Assembly (NCBI RefSeq): GCF_001557875.1
Contig: NZ_LNRF01000001.1
Location: 992,001-1,056,000 of the forward strand
DNA from: Vibrio splendidus
GTDB lineage: Bacteria; Pseudomonadota; Gammaproteobacteria; Enterobacterales; Vibrionaceae
DNA length: 64,000 nt
Direction: 5' to 3'
In this document: positions 1 to 8,894 of the stretch, in pieces
Layout of the letters: every line of letters starts with the position of its first letter
Numbering within the stretch: position 1 is the first letter of the stretch
Notes under the pieces: model-generated
Database searches by the model: none
Told to the model about the DNA's origin: nothing
What the model saw: only the letters and a program-made list of their open reading frames with translations
Program-made: the position numbers and the translations under genes

Positions 1-2
1 AC

Positions 3-215
3 TTCTATTTTTGCCGATTCTTTTTACTGCCTGAATATCATGGCATGGGCATTGGCAGCCAAGTATTGAAAGATTGCTTAACTAAGGCTGACAGCCTCAA
101 TAAGCCCGTTGAGCTTTGTTACCTACAAGGCAATCGAGTTGGGGAGCTGTATCTTAGGTTTGGCTTTGAAATCACTTCGCAAAACGATCAGTTTGTTTAT
201 ATGTGGCGTAAATAG
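3..215 (+). CDS. GNAT family N-acetyltransferase, C-terminal fragment
   Basis: The window opens inside this gene. The open frame runs to a TAG stop and gives about 70 residues. The stretch LPEYHGMGIGSQVLKDCL matches the acetyl-CoA binding motif A of GNAT acetyltransferases (Q/R-x-x-G-x-G/A followed by a helix). The later piece YLRFGFE fits the conserved C-terminal strand of the same fold, and the protein ends on a hydrophobic/aromatic strand (FVYMWRK). Substrate cannot be deduced. The start is outside the window. Confidence 0.75.
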   Translation, partial: FYFCRFFLLPEYHGMGIGSQVLKDCLTKADSLNKPVELCYLQGNRVGELYLRFGFEITSQNDQFVYMWRK

Positions 216-430
216 TTAGTAATAATAGAGATGAACTCATTCCTTTTAGCCTGTATCTCTATCAGCTAGTTGTCTTAATTTGCTAACAGAGATCGTGTAA
301 ATAAGAGAATTGTCAGTTGAATTATAAAATAATGCCAACTATATCAATATTTTATGAATCTGTATTTTTCGGTTGAGCTTTTAATGATAGGGTCGCCAGA
401 TGATTCTGCCTATAACAATAAAGGCTCTGT

Positions 431-982
431 ATGAGATTTTTTTTACCACTAGCTTTAGTGGCTAGTTTATCGGGATGTGTCACGCTACCCAATACTGCTA
501 CTAATGCTTTATCGACACCTAATGGAAAGGGGGCAATTGGCATTGCGACTAAGATAATCAAAGTAAGTAGTACTTTTCCATGTGATACTTTCTCCCTTCT
601 AATGTATGAAAAATTAGGCGATGGGCTCGCTCAAGAACCTGAGACGTTAAGAATGTCCGTCTATGAAGATTTGGAATACGTGTTGTTTGACAATATCAAG
701 CCTGGTGACTACGTAGTTAAAGAAGCTCGTTGTAACGTTCCAAGAGGAATTGTGATTGATGGGTTTAAGCGCTATCACTCTATAGAAATTTCGAGTAAAT
801 ATACAGTAATGCCGAATACGTTGACCTTAAGCAATGATCTTATTTTTGCTGCTCAAGAAACAGAAAAAGAGTTCTATTTCACAGTAGAATCAAGAGAAGA
901 TGTTTCTATTTATCTTGAGGGGTTGGTTGTGCAAAGTGACATTATTAGTGAAGGTTGGAGTGTACGAACTCCCAATATCTAA
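431..982 (+). CDS. putative lipoprotein of unknown function
   Basis: 183 residues. The N-terminus MRFFLPLALVASLSGC is a lipoprotein signal with lipobox LSGC, so the mature protein should be lipid-anchored at Cys16. The rest is beta-rich (many alternating hydrophobic residues, for example YEDLEYVLFDNIKPGDYVVKEARC) and recalls small periplasmic beta-sandwich lipoproteins, but I recognise no family. It stands alone and is followed by a hairpin that can end transcription. Confidence 0.7.
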   Translation: MRFFLPLALVASLSGCVTLPNTATNALSTPNGKGAIGIATKIIKVSSTFPCDTFSLLMYEKLGDGLAQEPETLRMSVYEDLEYVLFDNIKPGDYVVKEARCNVPRGIVIDGFKRYHSIEISSKYTVMPNTLTLSNDLIFAAQETEKEFYFTVESREDVSIYLEGLVVQSDIISEGWSVRTPNI

Positions 983-991
983 TTATGTTGA

Positions 992-1024
992 AACTCAATG
1001 GCACAATGCGCCATTGAGTTATTT
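992..1024 (+). terminator. hairpin after lipoprotein gene
   Basis: Perfect 11-bp inverted repeat AACTCAATGGC / GCCATTGAGTT (992-1002 and 1010-1020) with a 7-nt loop, followed by ATTT. It sits 10 bp after the lipoprotein stop and before the converging LysE gene, so it probably serves both. The T-tract is short. Confidence 0.6.
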
Positions 1025-1047
1025 CCCACCGCGTTTGAGTGACTCAC

Positions 1048-1659
1048 TTATAACTTTATCGCCAACAATGCCCCAAATGTCAGCAATCCAACCCCACACG
1101 CTTGATTGAGCCTTTTCTTAGCTCTCAATAAGTGCTTTTGCAACGTCTTCGAAGTGAAAAGCATGGCGACAACTCCAAACCATAATCCGTGAAGAACAAT
1201 TATATAAAGTCCATAGCCGAGTGCGACATGCTGGTTCTCTGCATCAGGTGAGATGACTTGAGTGAAGATGCTCAAGAAGAACAACATGGTTTTTGGGTTG
1301 AGCACGTTACACAAAAAGCCCTGGGCTAAATAGCGCCAAACACTGGTGCTTTGCTTCGTATCTTCCATCGGTGCAAGTTTGTTGTCTGCGCTCAGGATTC
1401 CTTTTATTCCTAGGTAAACAAGGTAAGCAGCACCTGCATATCGAATGATGTCGAAAAGCTGTTCGTTCTGTGAAATTAAGTAACTGATACCGAGCATTGA
1501 ATAACTGATGTGAACACAAATCGCTAAACTCACACCTATTGCAGTCCAAATTCCTGCTTGTCGTCCTTGATTGATACTGTTTTTCAAAACTAAAACAAAA
1601 TCCGCGCCTGGGCTTATAACAATTAATAGTCCTAATACTGCTAGGCTTAACCACTCCAT
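1048..1659 (-). CDS. LysE/RhtB family amino acid exporter
   Basis: 203 residues, six predicted membrane segments. The N-terminus LLIVISPGADFVLVLKNSINQGRQAGIWTA carries the LysE/Rht signature (SPGPD-like motif, here SPGAD, then G-R-x-x-G). These proteins export amino acids or related small metabolites across the inner membrane; the substrate cannot be predicted. The ATG at 1659 has a good ribosome site (TTGGAG). It is divergent from the LysR gene 102 bp away, an arrangement typical of a regulator controlling its neighbour. Confidence 0.9.
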   Translation of the reverse strand: MEWLSLAVLGLLIVISPGADFVLVLKNSINQGRQAGIWTAIGVSLAICVHISYSMLGISYLISQNEQLFDIIRYAGAAYLVYLGIKGILSADNKLAPMEDTKQSTSVWRYLAQGFLCNVLNPKTMLFFLSIFTQVISPDAENQHVALGYGLYIIVLHGLWFGVVAMLFTSKTLQKHLLRAKKRLNQACGVGLLTFGALLAIKL

Positions 1660-1761
1660 AATGACTCCAACTCTTTATATTTGATGAGCTAGCATTGTAT
1701 GGTTTTTGTTTGCTGCCTATAATCGAAATGAATTCCACCTATCTGTGAGAAAAAATCACAC

Positions 1762-2646
1762 ATGAGACATTTGAAAGCATTTCATATTTTCCATGTAGCA
1801 GCGCATTCGAGCAGTTACAGTGAAGCGGCGGATAAACTCAATATCACCCATGGCGCTGTGAGTAAGCAGATCAAGGTATTGGAGAATCACTTATCCCAAG
1901 TTTTGTTCTACAAACAGGGCAGGAATGTGTGTCTCACCAAAGAGGGTGAGTTACTTAAAGGTTACACAGAGCAAGCGTTTCAGGCTCTGGATACTGGCGT
2001 TAAAAAGCTCAACCAACTTAACAACCATGCACTTGAGGTGTCGTGCGAGCCAACATTAACCATGCGTTGGTTAATGCCTCGACTCGGTGATTTCTATAAC
2101 GAATCCGGAATTGATGTTCGCTTGTCTACGGCGGGTGGGCCTGTGACATTAGGTGAAACTGGATTAGATATGGCAATTCGCCGAGACGACTTTAACGTAA
2201 CCGAGTACTACAAACAGATTCCGTTAGTCGAAGAATGGGTTGGCCCTGTATTCTCGCCTGATTATTGGCAACAAGTTAAAGACAAGTTAGCCGATGCGAA
2301 ATTACTGCACAGCAGCACGCGACCAAACGCTTGGAGCCACTGGGCATCCATCACCAAAGGTAGTGAATTTGATAGCCGAATGGTGTCGCAAGCTAGTTCA
2401 AACCAGACCTTTGCACACTTCTATTTTTGCTTTCAAGCGGCCGTTGATGGGCTAGGAGCCGCTCTAGGGTCTTATCCACTTGTAGCCGACGATATTGAAA
2501 GAGGTAACTTGATCGCGCCGTTTGGCTTTGTGCCTTCAGGTCACCAGTACATACTGCTCACACAAGATAGCAACCATGATGAGCCAGAAAGCCCGTTTGT
2601 TGTTTGGCTGAAGAGTGAGTTATCGCAGTGTGTTCCAACTTTATAG
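1762..2646 (+). CDS. LysR family transcriptional regulator (GcvA-like)
   Basis: 294 residues, normal LysR length. The N-terminal winged helix reads FHVAAHSSSYSEAADKLN then THGAVSKQIKVLE, with the effector-binding domain from about residue 90 (EVSCEPTLTMRWLMPRLGDF), a GcvA/AmpR-type pattern. It is divergent from the LysE exporter and probably controls it in response to an amino acid. The start ATG has only a weak upstream purine stretch. Family assignment is firm; the effector is unknown. Confidence 0.88.
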   Translation: MRHLKAFHIFHVAAHSSSYSEAADKLNITHGAVSKQIKVLENHLSQVLFYKQGRNVCLTKEGELLKGYTEQAFQALDTGVKKLNQLNNHALEVSCEPTLTMRWLMPRLGDFYNESGIDVRLSTAGGPVTLGETGLDMAIRRDDFNVTEYYKQIPLVEEWVGPVFSPDYWQQVKDKLADAKLLHSSTRPNAWSHWASITKGSEFDSRMVSQASSNQTFAHFYFCFQAAVDGLGAALGSYPLVADDIERGNLIAPFGFVPSGHQYILLTQDSNHDEPESPFVVWLKSELSQCVPTL

Positions 2647-2709
2647 GAACGACATCCGACCTAGAGGTTTGCTTGTCTTATGTCAGACTCTAGTTCGTTA
2701 TTGTGGGAA

Positions 2710-3654
2710 TCACTCAATAGGCAAAGACAGCACGCCACCATTGAGTTCGATTTGGTTCAGCCATTCTGTTGGAATCGCGCCATCTTCTTCGTAGAAACAC
2801 GCCGCTAATACTGCGCCAATCACAATCGCACGACCGCAGCTATCACCGCCACTTAAGATATTATCGCGAATGCCTTGTTTATAACTCTGAGCACCCGCGA
2901 TGATGCGAATCAGTAGTGGGAACGCAGCACTCAATTCACAATGTAATCCGAACTTCTTCGCGGCATCTGTAATCGAAAGATCCGGATCAGCCAGTGCTTC
3001 GTCGATTTGATCGTGTATAAATTTGCTACAAGTTTGTCGCACCATTTCTACCGACTGCAGTGGCGAGTTGCCTTGAATTGCCGCTTGAACCAATAAGGTG
3101 ATGGCTTGTGCCCATTCCACGGCTTTGTCGTTGTTATTGGTCACTCGCACCGCACTCTCTACCATCGCGGGTAAGGTGTGAGAGGTGTAAGTACACGCGA
3201 CCAAAGGGATGATCTTTGAAACAGAAGGCAATTGAGTATCATCCGCGCCACACGCTGTAATCGGGGCGTTTGTCAATTCCAATTGATGGATGTTCAACAA
3301 GCTCATGCGAGTCGCTTTATCAATGTAGCCTCGCCAACTACCACCGAAATCAAACCAGAAGCGGAAGTGTTTGATGTAGCTAGCTTCATCGTATTTTTGG
3401 TTGTCGACTAAGCTGTCGACCATCGCCAATAGTTGGGCACCGTATTGTGATTGCTCGCCTGCGGTTTTTCCTTGATGTGCAAAGTAGCCTTTGTCTTGAT
3501 AATCGAACTGGTTTGGTGAGCGAAATTCTGGCTCAAAACCAGCTACATGTAAGATCCGCTCTTGGTCATACAGCCAGTGCAGCCCCATTGAAGCGGCGTC
3601 TCCAACCAATGCGCCCACAACGGCGTAAAAAGCTCTTTCTTTATGATTGTCCAT
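2710..3654 (-). CDS. ADP-ribosylglycohydrolase-like protein (divergent, J1-crystallin type)
   Basis: 314 residues. The start AVVGALVGDAASMGLHWLYD and the late glycine-rich stretch ILSGGDSCGRAIVIGAVLAA match the all-helical ADP-ribosylglycohydrolase fold. Members that hydrolyse ADP-ribose bonds normally carry metal-binding Asp residues in TDD-like and GGDTD motifs; here the first reads GEQSQYG and the second GGDSCGR, so the usual ligands are partly missing. The protein may have another activity or none. It stands alone, divergent from nothing obvious, with the ABC operon ending upstream of it on the same strand. Confidence 0.75.
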   Translation of the reverse strand: MDNHKERAFYAVVGALVGDAASMGLHWLYDQERILHVAGFEPEFRSPNQFDYQDKGYFAHQGKTAGEQSQYGAQLLAMVDSLVDNQKYDEASYIKHFRFWFDFGGSWRGYIDKATRMSLLNIHQLELTNAPITACGADDTQLPSVSKIIPLVACTYTSHTLPAMVESAVRVTNNNDKAVEWAQAITLLVQAAIQGNSPLQSVEMVRQTCSKFIHDQIDEALADPDLSITDAAKKFGLHCELSAAFPLLIRIIAGAQSYKQGIRDNILSGGDSCGRAIVIGAVLAACFYEEDGAIPTEWLNQIELNGGVLSLPIE

Positions 3655-3759
3655 GTTGAGTGGTGTCCTTGGGAAGAATCAACGTAGTTCGATACTTTAA
3701 GTATAGTTTTTAGACGAGCATTTTGCTGTGTTTTGAAGAAGAAATATCAAGGGATTAAT

Positions 3760-3790
3760 CCTGATTGGTCAATAACTTAAACCAATCAGG
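3760..3790 (-). terminator. inverted repeat downstream of the ABC operon
   Basis: Perfect 10-bp arms CCTGATTGGT / ACCAATCAGG (3760-3769, 3781-3790) with an 11-nt loop, 57 bp past the stop of the last ABC permease. There is no strong T-tract on the minus strand, so it is either a weak terminator or an mRNA 3'-end stabiliser. Confidence 0.5.
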
Positions 3791-3846
3791 TGGAATTGAT
3801 ATAGAGGATGAATGGTCGGGCGAGTCGGTGCTTTTGATTAATGACG

Positions 3847-4773
3847 TTACTGATGGTTAAGGTAGGCACTAGAACGTTGCTCAATCACTTTGAACAGACG
3901 CGAAAGCGCGAAGCATAAAGCAAAATATACGAAGCCGACAATGAGCCAAATCTCGAAGATCAACCCCGAGGAGTTTGCCATCTCAGTACCAACAAAAGTC
4001 ATCTCTTGGATCGAAATTAGAGACACAATCGACGTGTCTTTAACCAAGGAGATTGCTTGGCCAGCTAATGGCGGAGTAATGGCAGTTAATACTTGTGGGC
4101 CAACTACAAATCGATATTTAGACAACGCAGATAAGCCGAGTGAATCAGCCGCTTCCCATTGACCTTTTGGAATACTTTCTAAGCCTGCTCGAATTACTTC
4201 TGCGATGTAAGCAGAAGAGAGTAAACCAATACAGATAACACCAGACGCTAAGTTTTCCCAAAGGTTAGCGGGACCAAAGAGAAAGGCTTGAGCAGCGTTA
4301 ATATCGCCGTTGTGTTCACGCAAGATACCTTCTAAACCAAGCAATGGAATCAGTTGGTTAGAAACGAAGAAATAGAATATGAAGACAAATACCAGTGGCG
4401 GAATATTTCGAACCAGCTGGATAAAAATCAGTGCAGGCGTTCTGAAGAAAGTGATTTTAGAGTGCCTTGCTACACCGAGTATTGTCCCGAAAGAGAGAGC
4501 TAACACCATGCTCCAAACACTCAAGCGCAGCGTTGCGATCAAGCCTTGGAAAAAATAGGGGACACTGCCCTGAGAAGGCGGAATGAAAATCAGGGTAAAC
4601 GCATCTTCCCAGCGCCACTGATAGTTAATACCAACAGCAGAACGATAATAAAGCCAACCTGCAAAAACACAAATGACAGCGAGTAACACGCCATCCAAAA
4701 GATTAAGTCGTTGATACCAAGGCTTCATGTGAAGATTGGGCTTGGGCGTTGATAATGCGTTAGTACTACTCAC
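3847..4773 (-). CDS. polar amino acid ABC transporter, permease
   Basis: 308 residues, a longer HisM/GlnP-type permease. The domain with the EAA loop (EAADSLGLSALSKYRFVVGPQVLTAITPP) contacts the ATPase; LRLSVWSMVLALSFGTILGVARHS is the start of the conserved permease core. The N-terminal ~50 residues are an extra segment with one membrane helix and a periplasmic loop with a tryptophan-rich piece (YQWRWEDAF), resembling the paired permease upstream (YSWQWERVP). It is the last gene of the four-gene operon, separated by 177 bp from the binding protein gene; that gap holds a strong hairpin. Confidence 0.9.
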   Translation of the reverse strand: MSSTNALSTPKPNLHMKPWYQRLNLLDGVLLAVICVFAGWLYYRSAVGINYQWRWEDAFTLIFIPPSQGSVPYFFQGLIATLRLSVWSMVLALSFGTILGVARHSKITFFRTPALIFIQLVRNIPPLVFVFIFYFFVSNQLIPLLGLEGILREHNGDINAAQAFLFGPANLWENLASGVICIGLLSSAYIAEVIRAGLESIPKGQWEAADSLGLSALSKYRFVVGPQVLTAITPPLAGQAISLVKDTSIVSLISIQEMTFVGTEMANSSGLIFEIWLIVGFVYFALCFALSRLFKVIEQRSSAYLNHQ

Positions 4774-4872
4774 GTCATTCCTGTTTAAACACTAATTATT
4801 ATGGGGTTGTTGCTTGGAGCTAAAACGAATCAAATAAAGCGACTTAAAAAGGCTACTTAAATCGTCGATGAG

Positions 4873-4899
4873 AAGGCAGTGCAAACAGTGCACTGCCTT
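4873..4899 (-). promoter_or_regulatory. intercistronic hairpin between binding protein and permease
   Basis: Perfect 10-bp inverted repeat AAGGCAGTGC / GCACTGCCTT (4873-4882 and 4890-4899), 7-nt loop, 52 bp after the binding-protein stop and 100 bp before the next permease. No U-tract follows directly on the minus strand. In other binding-protein-dependent importers such hairpins protect the upstream mRNA and lower downstream expression; I infer the same here. Confidence 0.6.
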
Positions 4900-4950
4900 G
4901 ATTTAGATTCGACAGATTAGCTCATATTAAAAGATGAGCTCAACTTCAGA

Positions 4951-5760
4951 TTACTGACCTTGAGCAATCTGGTCTTGCCAATCTAAAGTAGAGAACCAGT
5001 ACTCGTAACGCTCTTTCAACCAACCGTCTTCAGTACGTGCTTTGATCCATTCGTTGAAGAATTCTGCCTTGTCGGTTTCACCTAGGCGAACTGCAAATGC
5101 TTCGTTACCTTTGGATAGACGCTCTTCAAATGGAATAAATAGCGTATCTGCGTTTTTAATCGCTTCGTGTTCTGGTTTCGGGCTAGACGCGATAACTGCG
5201 TGCGCGTTGCCGTTTAACACTTCTTGGAATGCTTGAGCATCGTCATCGAACTGTAGAACTTTCGCTTTAGGGAAGGTTTCACGAGCCACTTGAACTGTGA
5301 ACGCACCACGACGAGCAGCAATTTTCACTCGGCGAGAATCAAAATCAGAGATTTGAGTAAAACCTTCCGCTAGCTCTTTGTTAGCAGCCAATTGAACACC
5401 AGAGTGCGAGTATGGTTCAGTGAACAGCACGCTTTTAGCTCGCGCTTCAGTAATAGACATACCGCCGATGATCACATCAAACTTCTTCGACAATAGAGAA
5501 GGGATAATACCGTCCCATGCCGTTGGTACAAATTCGACTTTCCAACCAGAATCTTCGGCAAGGCGTTTCGCCACGTCGATTTCGAAGCCAACGAGATCGC
5601 CTTGTTTGTTACGCATCGCCCAAGGAACAAATGTCGACATACCAACGCGCAGTGAGCCACGTTCGTTGATTTTATCGAGGTTAGGCGTTTCAGAAGCAAG
5701 TGCAGGCAAACTTACGGCAAGCGCAAGTAGGGCTGTAATCGCGGTTTTAAATAGCTTCAT
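4951..5760 (-). CDS. polar amino acid ABC transporter, periplasmic binding protein
   Basis: 269 residues with a Sec signal peptide (MKLFKTAITALLALAVSLPALA, cleavage before Ser23). The SBP_bac_3 fold is clear: LRVGMSTFVPWAMRN at the start of lobe I, GFEIDVAKRLAE, then GGMSITEARAKSVLFTEPY, where the Arg normally binds the ligand alpha-carboxylate. It belongs to the glutamine/lysine/arginine binding group; the exact amino acid is not predictable. The gene lies 12 bp after the first permease. Confidence 0.92.
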   Translation of the reverse strand: MKLFKTAITALLALAVSLPALASETPNLDKINERGSLRVGMSTFVPWAMRNKQGDLVGFEIDVAKRLAEDSGWKVEFVPTAWDGIIPSLLSKKFDVIIGGMSITEARAKSVLFTEPYSHSGVQLAANKELAEGFTQISDFDSRRVKIAARRGAFTVQVARETFPKAKVLQFDDDAQAFQEVLNGNAHAVIASSPKPEHEAIKNADTLFIPFEERLSKGNEAFAVRLGETDKAEFFNEWIKARTEDGWLKERYEYWFSTLDWQDQIAQGQ

Positions 5761-5772
5761 GCTGATAAATCC

Positions 5773-6573
5773 TTATTGTGTTCGCCAGTTAGCTCCGAGC
5801 TTATGCTCAAGCCAAGCAGCAACGGCAGAAAGTGAAAGTGTAAGAGCAAGATAAATGATCGCCACAGAGAACCAAATCTCAAATGGCATCGCGGTTTCAG
5901 AAACAATGTTTCTGGCTTCGGTTGTCAGGTCGAAAATAGCCATGACACTCACAATCGAAGAGTTTTTAATTAGAGAGATCACTTCATTGGTCAAAGGTGG
6001 CAAGGTGCGTTGCACCACCTGAGGAAGAATCACATCCCAGTAAGTATAGGTCTTTGATAAGCCCAGGGATTGAGCTGCTTCAAATTGTCCTCTCGCAATG
6101 CCATTTAAACCGGCACGAAATATCTCGGCGGTGTAAGCACCTTGGAAAAGTGCCAAGGCTAAAACGGCAGTGCTAAATCGATCCAGCCCTAATACGGGGC
6201 CAAATACAAAATAGAGTAAATAAATCTGTACCAATAACGGCGTGTTACGAATCAGTTCAACATAGCTGGTGGCTAAGGTGCGTCCAACTACAGAGTTTGA
6301 GTTTCTCAATAGCGCTGTCGTCAAACCGATGATCAACGTAGCGACCAACGAAATCAAAGAGATATTGATGGTAACCAGTAGCCCTTCAACCAGCTCTGCT
6401 GGCCACCATTCACCATCTTCATAGAAAGCAATATAGTCCGGCACGCGCTCCCATTGCCAGCTGTATCCCATGGTTTGTGCGCCAGAATCGAGGATCCAGA
6501 CAACCGCAGCCACGAGCACAATAATTTGTACCAAAGCGGATAGGGCGGGTTTAATAATTCGAATCAACATCAA
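5773..6573 (-). CDS. polar amino acid ABC transporter, permease
   Basis: 266 residues, HisM/GlnP family. Conserved core: [46 protein letters not shown], and the EAA loop [22 protein letters not shown]. The start codon overlaps the stop of the ATPase gene by 4 bp (ATGA), so the two are translationally coupled. It forms the membrane pore together with the permease at 3847-4773. Confidence 0.92.
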   Translation of the reverse strand: MMLIRIIKPALSALVQIIVLVAAVVWILDSGAQTMGYSWQWERVPDYIAFYEDGEWWPAELVEGLLVTINISLISLVATLIIGLTTALLRNSNSVVGRTLATSYVELIRNTPLLVQIYLLYFVFGPVLGLDRFSTAVLALALFQGAYTAEIFRAGLNGIARGQFEAAQSLGLSKTYTYWDVILPQVVQRTLPPLTNEVISLIKNSSIVSVMAIFDLTTEARNIVSETAMPFEIWFSVAIIYLALTLSLSAVAAWLEHKLGANWRTQ

Positions 6574-7316
6574 TAAGTCAGGATCTGATTTAGGAACGCT
6601 TGAGTACGTTCATGTTGTGGGTTTTCAAAAAGCGCTTGAGGCGTATTGGATTCCACAATTTGCCCTTCATCCATGAAGATAACGCGGTCGGCCACTTGTT
6701 TCGCAAAGCCCATCTCGTGGGTCACACACACCATGGTGATACCTTCGCTCGCCAGTTCAACCATCACGTCGAGCACTTCGTTGATCATCTCCGGATCAAG
6801 CGCAGATGTTGGCTCATCAAACAACAGCAGTTCGGGCTTCATGCAAAGAGAGCGGGCGATAGCCACGCGTTGTTGCTGACCGCCAGAAAGTTGCACTGGG
6901 TATTTGTTGGCTTGTTCTGCAATGTGCACACGCTCGAGATAGTGCATTGCTATCTTCTCGGCTTCTTGTTTGTTTTTTTTCAGCGTACGTATTGGAGACA
7001 GAGTTAAGTTCTCAAGCACGGTAAGATGGGGGAATAAATGAAAGTGCTGAAACACCATTCCGACTTGACCTGGTGTGTTGAACTTACTCGGTAGTACTTG
7101 TTCTAGTACGGAAAGCTCTCCACTTTCGAACGGTTCTAGCTGATTGATACAACGGATTAAAGTTGATTTACCCGAACCTGATGGCCCGCAAATCACCACG
7201 ATTTCTCCTTGTTCAATATTTAAATCGATATCCTTTAGGGCATGAAAATCACCATACCGCTTGTTAAGTGACTTAAACTTAACCATTTCCTTGAGATTGT
7301 TCAAATCGTTGTTCAT
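6570..7316 (-). CDS. polar amino acid ABC transporter, ATPase
   Basis: 248 residues, GlnQ/HisP-like. Walker [11 protein letters not shown]-loop [16 protein letters not shown], signature [15 protein letters not shown], Walker [13 protein letters not shown] and H-loop VTHEM are all intact. It is the first gene of the importer operon. The start at 7316 has a weak ribosome site (TAGGT); the in-frame ATG at 7286 ([13 protein letters not shown]) is an alternative start that fits family length. Confidence 0.93.
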   Translation of the reverse strand: MNNDLNNLKEMVKFKSLNKRYGDFHALKDIDLNIEQGEIVVICGPSGSGKSTLIRCINQLEPFESGELSVLEQVLPSKFNTPGQVGMVFQHFHLFPHLTVLENLTLSPIRTLKKNKQEAEKIAMHYLERVHIAEQANKYPVQLSGGQQQRVAIARSLCMKPELLLFDEPTSALDPEMINEVLDVMVELASEGITMVCVTHEMGFAKQVADRVIFMDEGQIVESNTPQALFENPQHERTQAFLNQILTY

Positions 7317-7411
7317 ACCTAGTAAAGAGACAGGTTTACCTTACCAATATAGAAATCTGAATGCACATAAAATTAAGGACTTATGAGAATTTAATAGCAT
7401 CTTGTAGGGCA

Positions 7412-7448
7412 AATTAAAAAGCAGCGCCTGATTTGGACGCTGCTTGTG
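7412..7448 (-). terminator. terminator of the yqhD-type gene
   Basis: Stem AAGCAGCG / CGCTGCTT (7419-7426, 7439-7446) extended inward by CC/GG, followed on the minus strand by TTTTTAATTT. It lies about 105 bp beyond the alcohol dehydrogenase stop and upstream of the ABC operon. Confidence 0.7.
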
Positions 7449-7551
7449 GATATACGCTAGGGCAAAGAATTTGGTTCAGTTTTCGCGGCATAAATTTTAG
7501 GTTATGGCGATTTTCATGAAAAACCTGATTTCCTTGCTGTAACTTTGACCG

Positions 7552-8700
7552 TTATTGAATCGCAGACTCTAGAATCTCGCGTGTTTTTTCCAGCGTAATA
7601 GCTTGGTTTTCACCGAGTTGTAGGTAGCCGTGTGACTCTAGTTGAGAAACGACATTGTCGATGGCAGCCGTTTTTGTTGATTCGAAGCCATCGAATATAG
7701 TTGCAACGTCTAGGCTGTGGTAGAAGGCTTCGATTGCATCGATAGTGCGCTCAGCTAAGTCAGCACCCGCTTCTAGGCCAAACACGTTACGACCCATTTG
7801 CTCTAGTTTGCCACGCTTCGCTTCGATTTGGTTGCGAAGTAGTGAAGGTTGAACAATCGCAAGTGAGCGTGCGTGGTCTACGTGCCATAGTGCTGTGAAC
7901 TCGTGGCCAATCATGTGTGTTGCCCAATCTTGAGGAACACCTGTACCAATCAGGCCGTTAAGCGCTTGGTTTGCTGTCCACATTAGGTTTGCACGCCATG
8001 CGTCGTTGTCACGCTCGTCGTATTGCTTACCCAGTACAAGTAGGTTCTTAAGCAGTGTTTCAGCGTAACCGTCTTGAACCATTGCGTCTGTTGGCATTGT
8101 GATGTATTGCTCACACACGTGTACCCAAGCATCAACTAAACCGTTGATCAGTTGGCGCTCAGGTAGCGATTTCATTACGTCTGGGTCCATAACTGCAAAC
8201 TTAGGCTGTACTGCAGGGTTCATGAATGCCAGTTTTTCTTGAGTCGCTGTACGAGTGATTACTGCGCCCATGTTAGATTCAGAACCTGTTGCAGGAAGCG
8301 TCAGTACTGCACCAATAGGAGTTGCTTCAGTTACTTGATGTTTGCCCGCTAGGATATCCCAACCGTCACCGTCGTATTTAGCCGCTGCAGCAACGTACTT
8401 AGAACCGTCGATTACCGAACCACCGCCAACAGCGATAATGAACTCTACGTTTTCTTCTTTAACAAGCGCGGCGGCTTTGTCTAGCGTCTCTTTGGTTGGG
8501 TTTGCTTCAACGCCAGAGAACTCAATCCAAGAGTGATTTTTTAAAGACTCTACAACTTGGTCGTAAACACCGTTGCTCTTGATTGAACCGCCACCGTAGA
8601 TGACCAGTACTTTCTTTGAAGTATCAACCGCTTGGCTGATAGCGCTGATTTGGCCTTGTCCGAAGTGGATAACTGTAGGGTTAACATAAGTGAATTGCAT
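7552..8700 (-). CDS. yqhD: iron-containing alcohol dehydrogenase / NADPH-dependent aldehyde reductase (YqhD type)
   Basis: 382 residues, close to E. coli YqhD (387). The nucleotide-binding motif is YGGGSIKSNGVYDQV and VGGGSVIDGSK; candidate metal ligands are Asp190, His194, His262 and His276, with the same spacing as the known YqhD ligands. The family reduces short-chain and reactive aldehydes with NADPH and protects against aldehyde stress. The next gene on the other strand is an AraC-type regulator resembling YqhC, which activates yqhD in E. coli; the same relation is likely here. Confidence 0.88.
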   Translation of the reverse strand: MQFTYVNPTVIHFGQGQISAISQAVDTSKKVLVIYGGGSIKSNGVYDQVVESLKNHSWIEFSGVEANPTKETLDKAAALVKEENVEFIIAVGGGSVIDGSKYVAAAAKYDGDGWDILAGKHQVTEATPIGAVLTLPATGSESNMGAVITRTATQEKLAFMNPAVQPKFAVMDPDVMKSLPERQLINGLVDAWVHVCEQYITMPTDAMVQDGYAETLLKNLLVLGKQYDERDNDAWRANLMWTANQALNGLIGTGVPQDWATHMIGHEFTALWHVDHARSLAIVQPSLLRNQIEAKRGKLEQMGRNVFGLEAGADLAERTIDAIEAFYHSLDVATIFDGFESTKTAAIDNVVSQLESHGYLQLGENQAITLEKTREILESAIQ

Positions 8701-8894
8701 TATAGATTCCTTGTGTAAAGCTCAATTTGTTATTTTAGTTGATTGCTCAATTTCTATATCTTGCATATTAGTACAGTAATCTAGGGTGATGAAGAGCTGA
8801 TCCTCCAAATAAATTGCCTATTTCTACAAAGTTGATATTCTTTCTCTGCTTTAGCTTACTTACTCTTAGCACTAGGAATGGAAAGTCGCCACTT

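Noticed and set aside
8814..8894. N-terminal extension of the AraC-type regulator
   Set aside because: 27 hydrophobic residues unlike any AraC family N-terminus; the ATG at 8895 fits family length.
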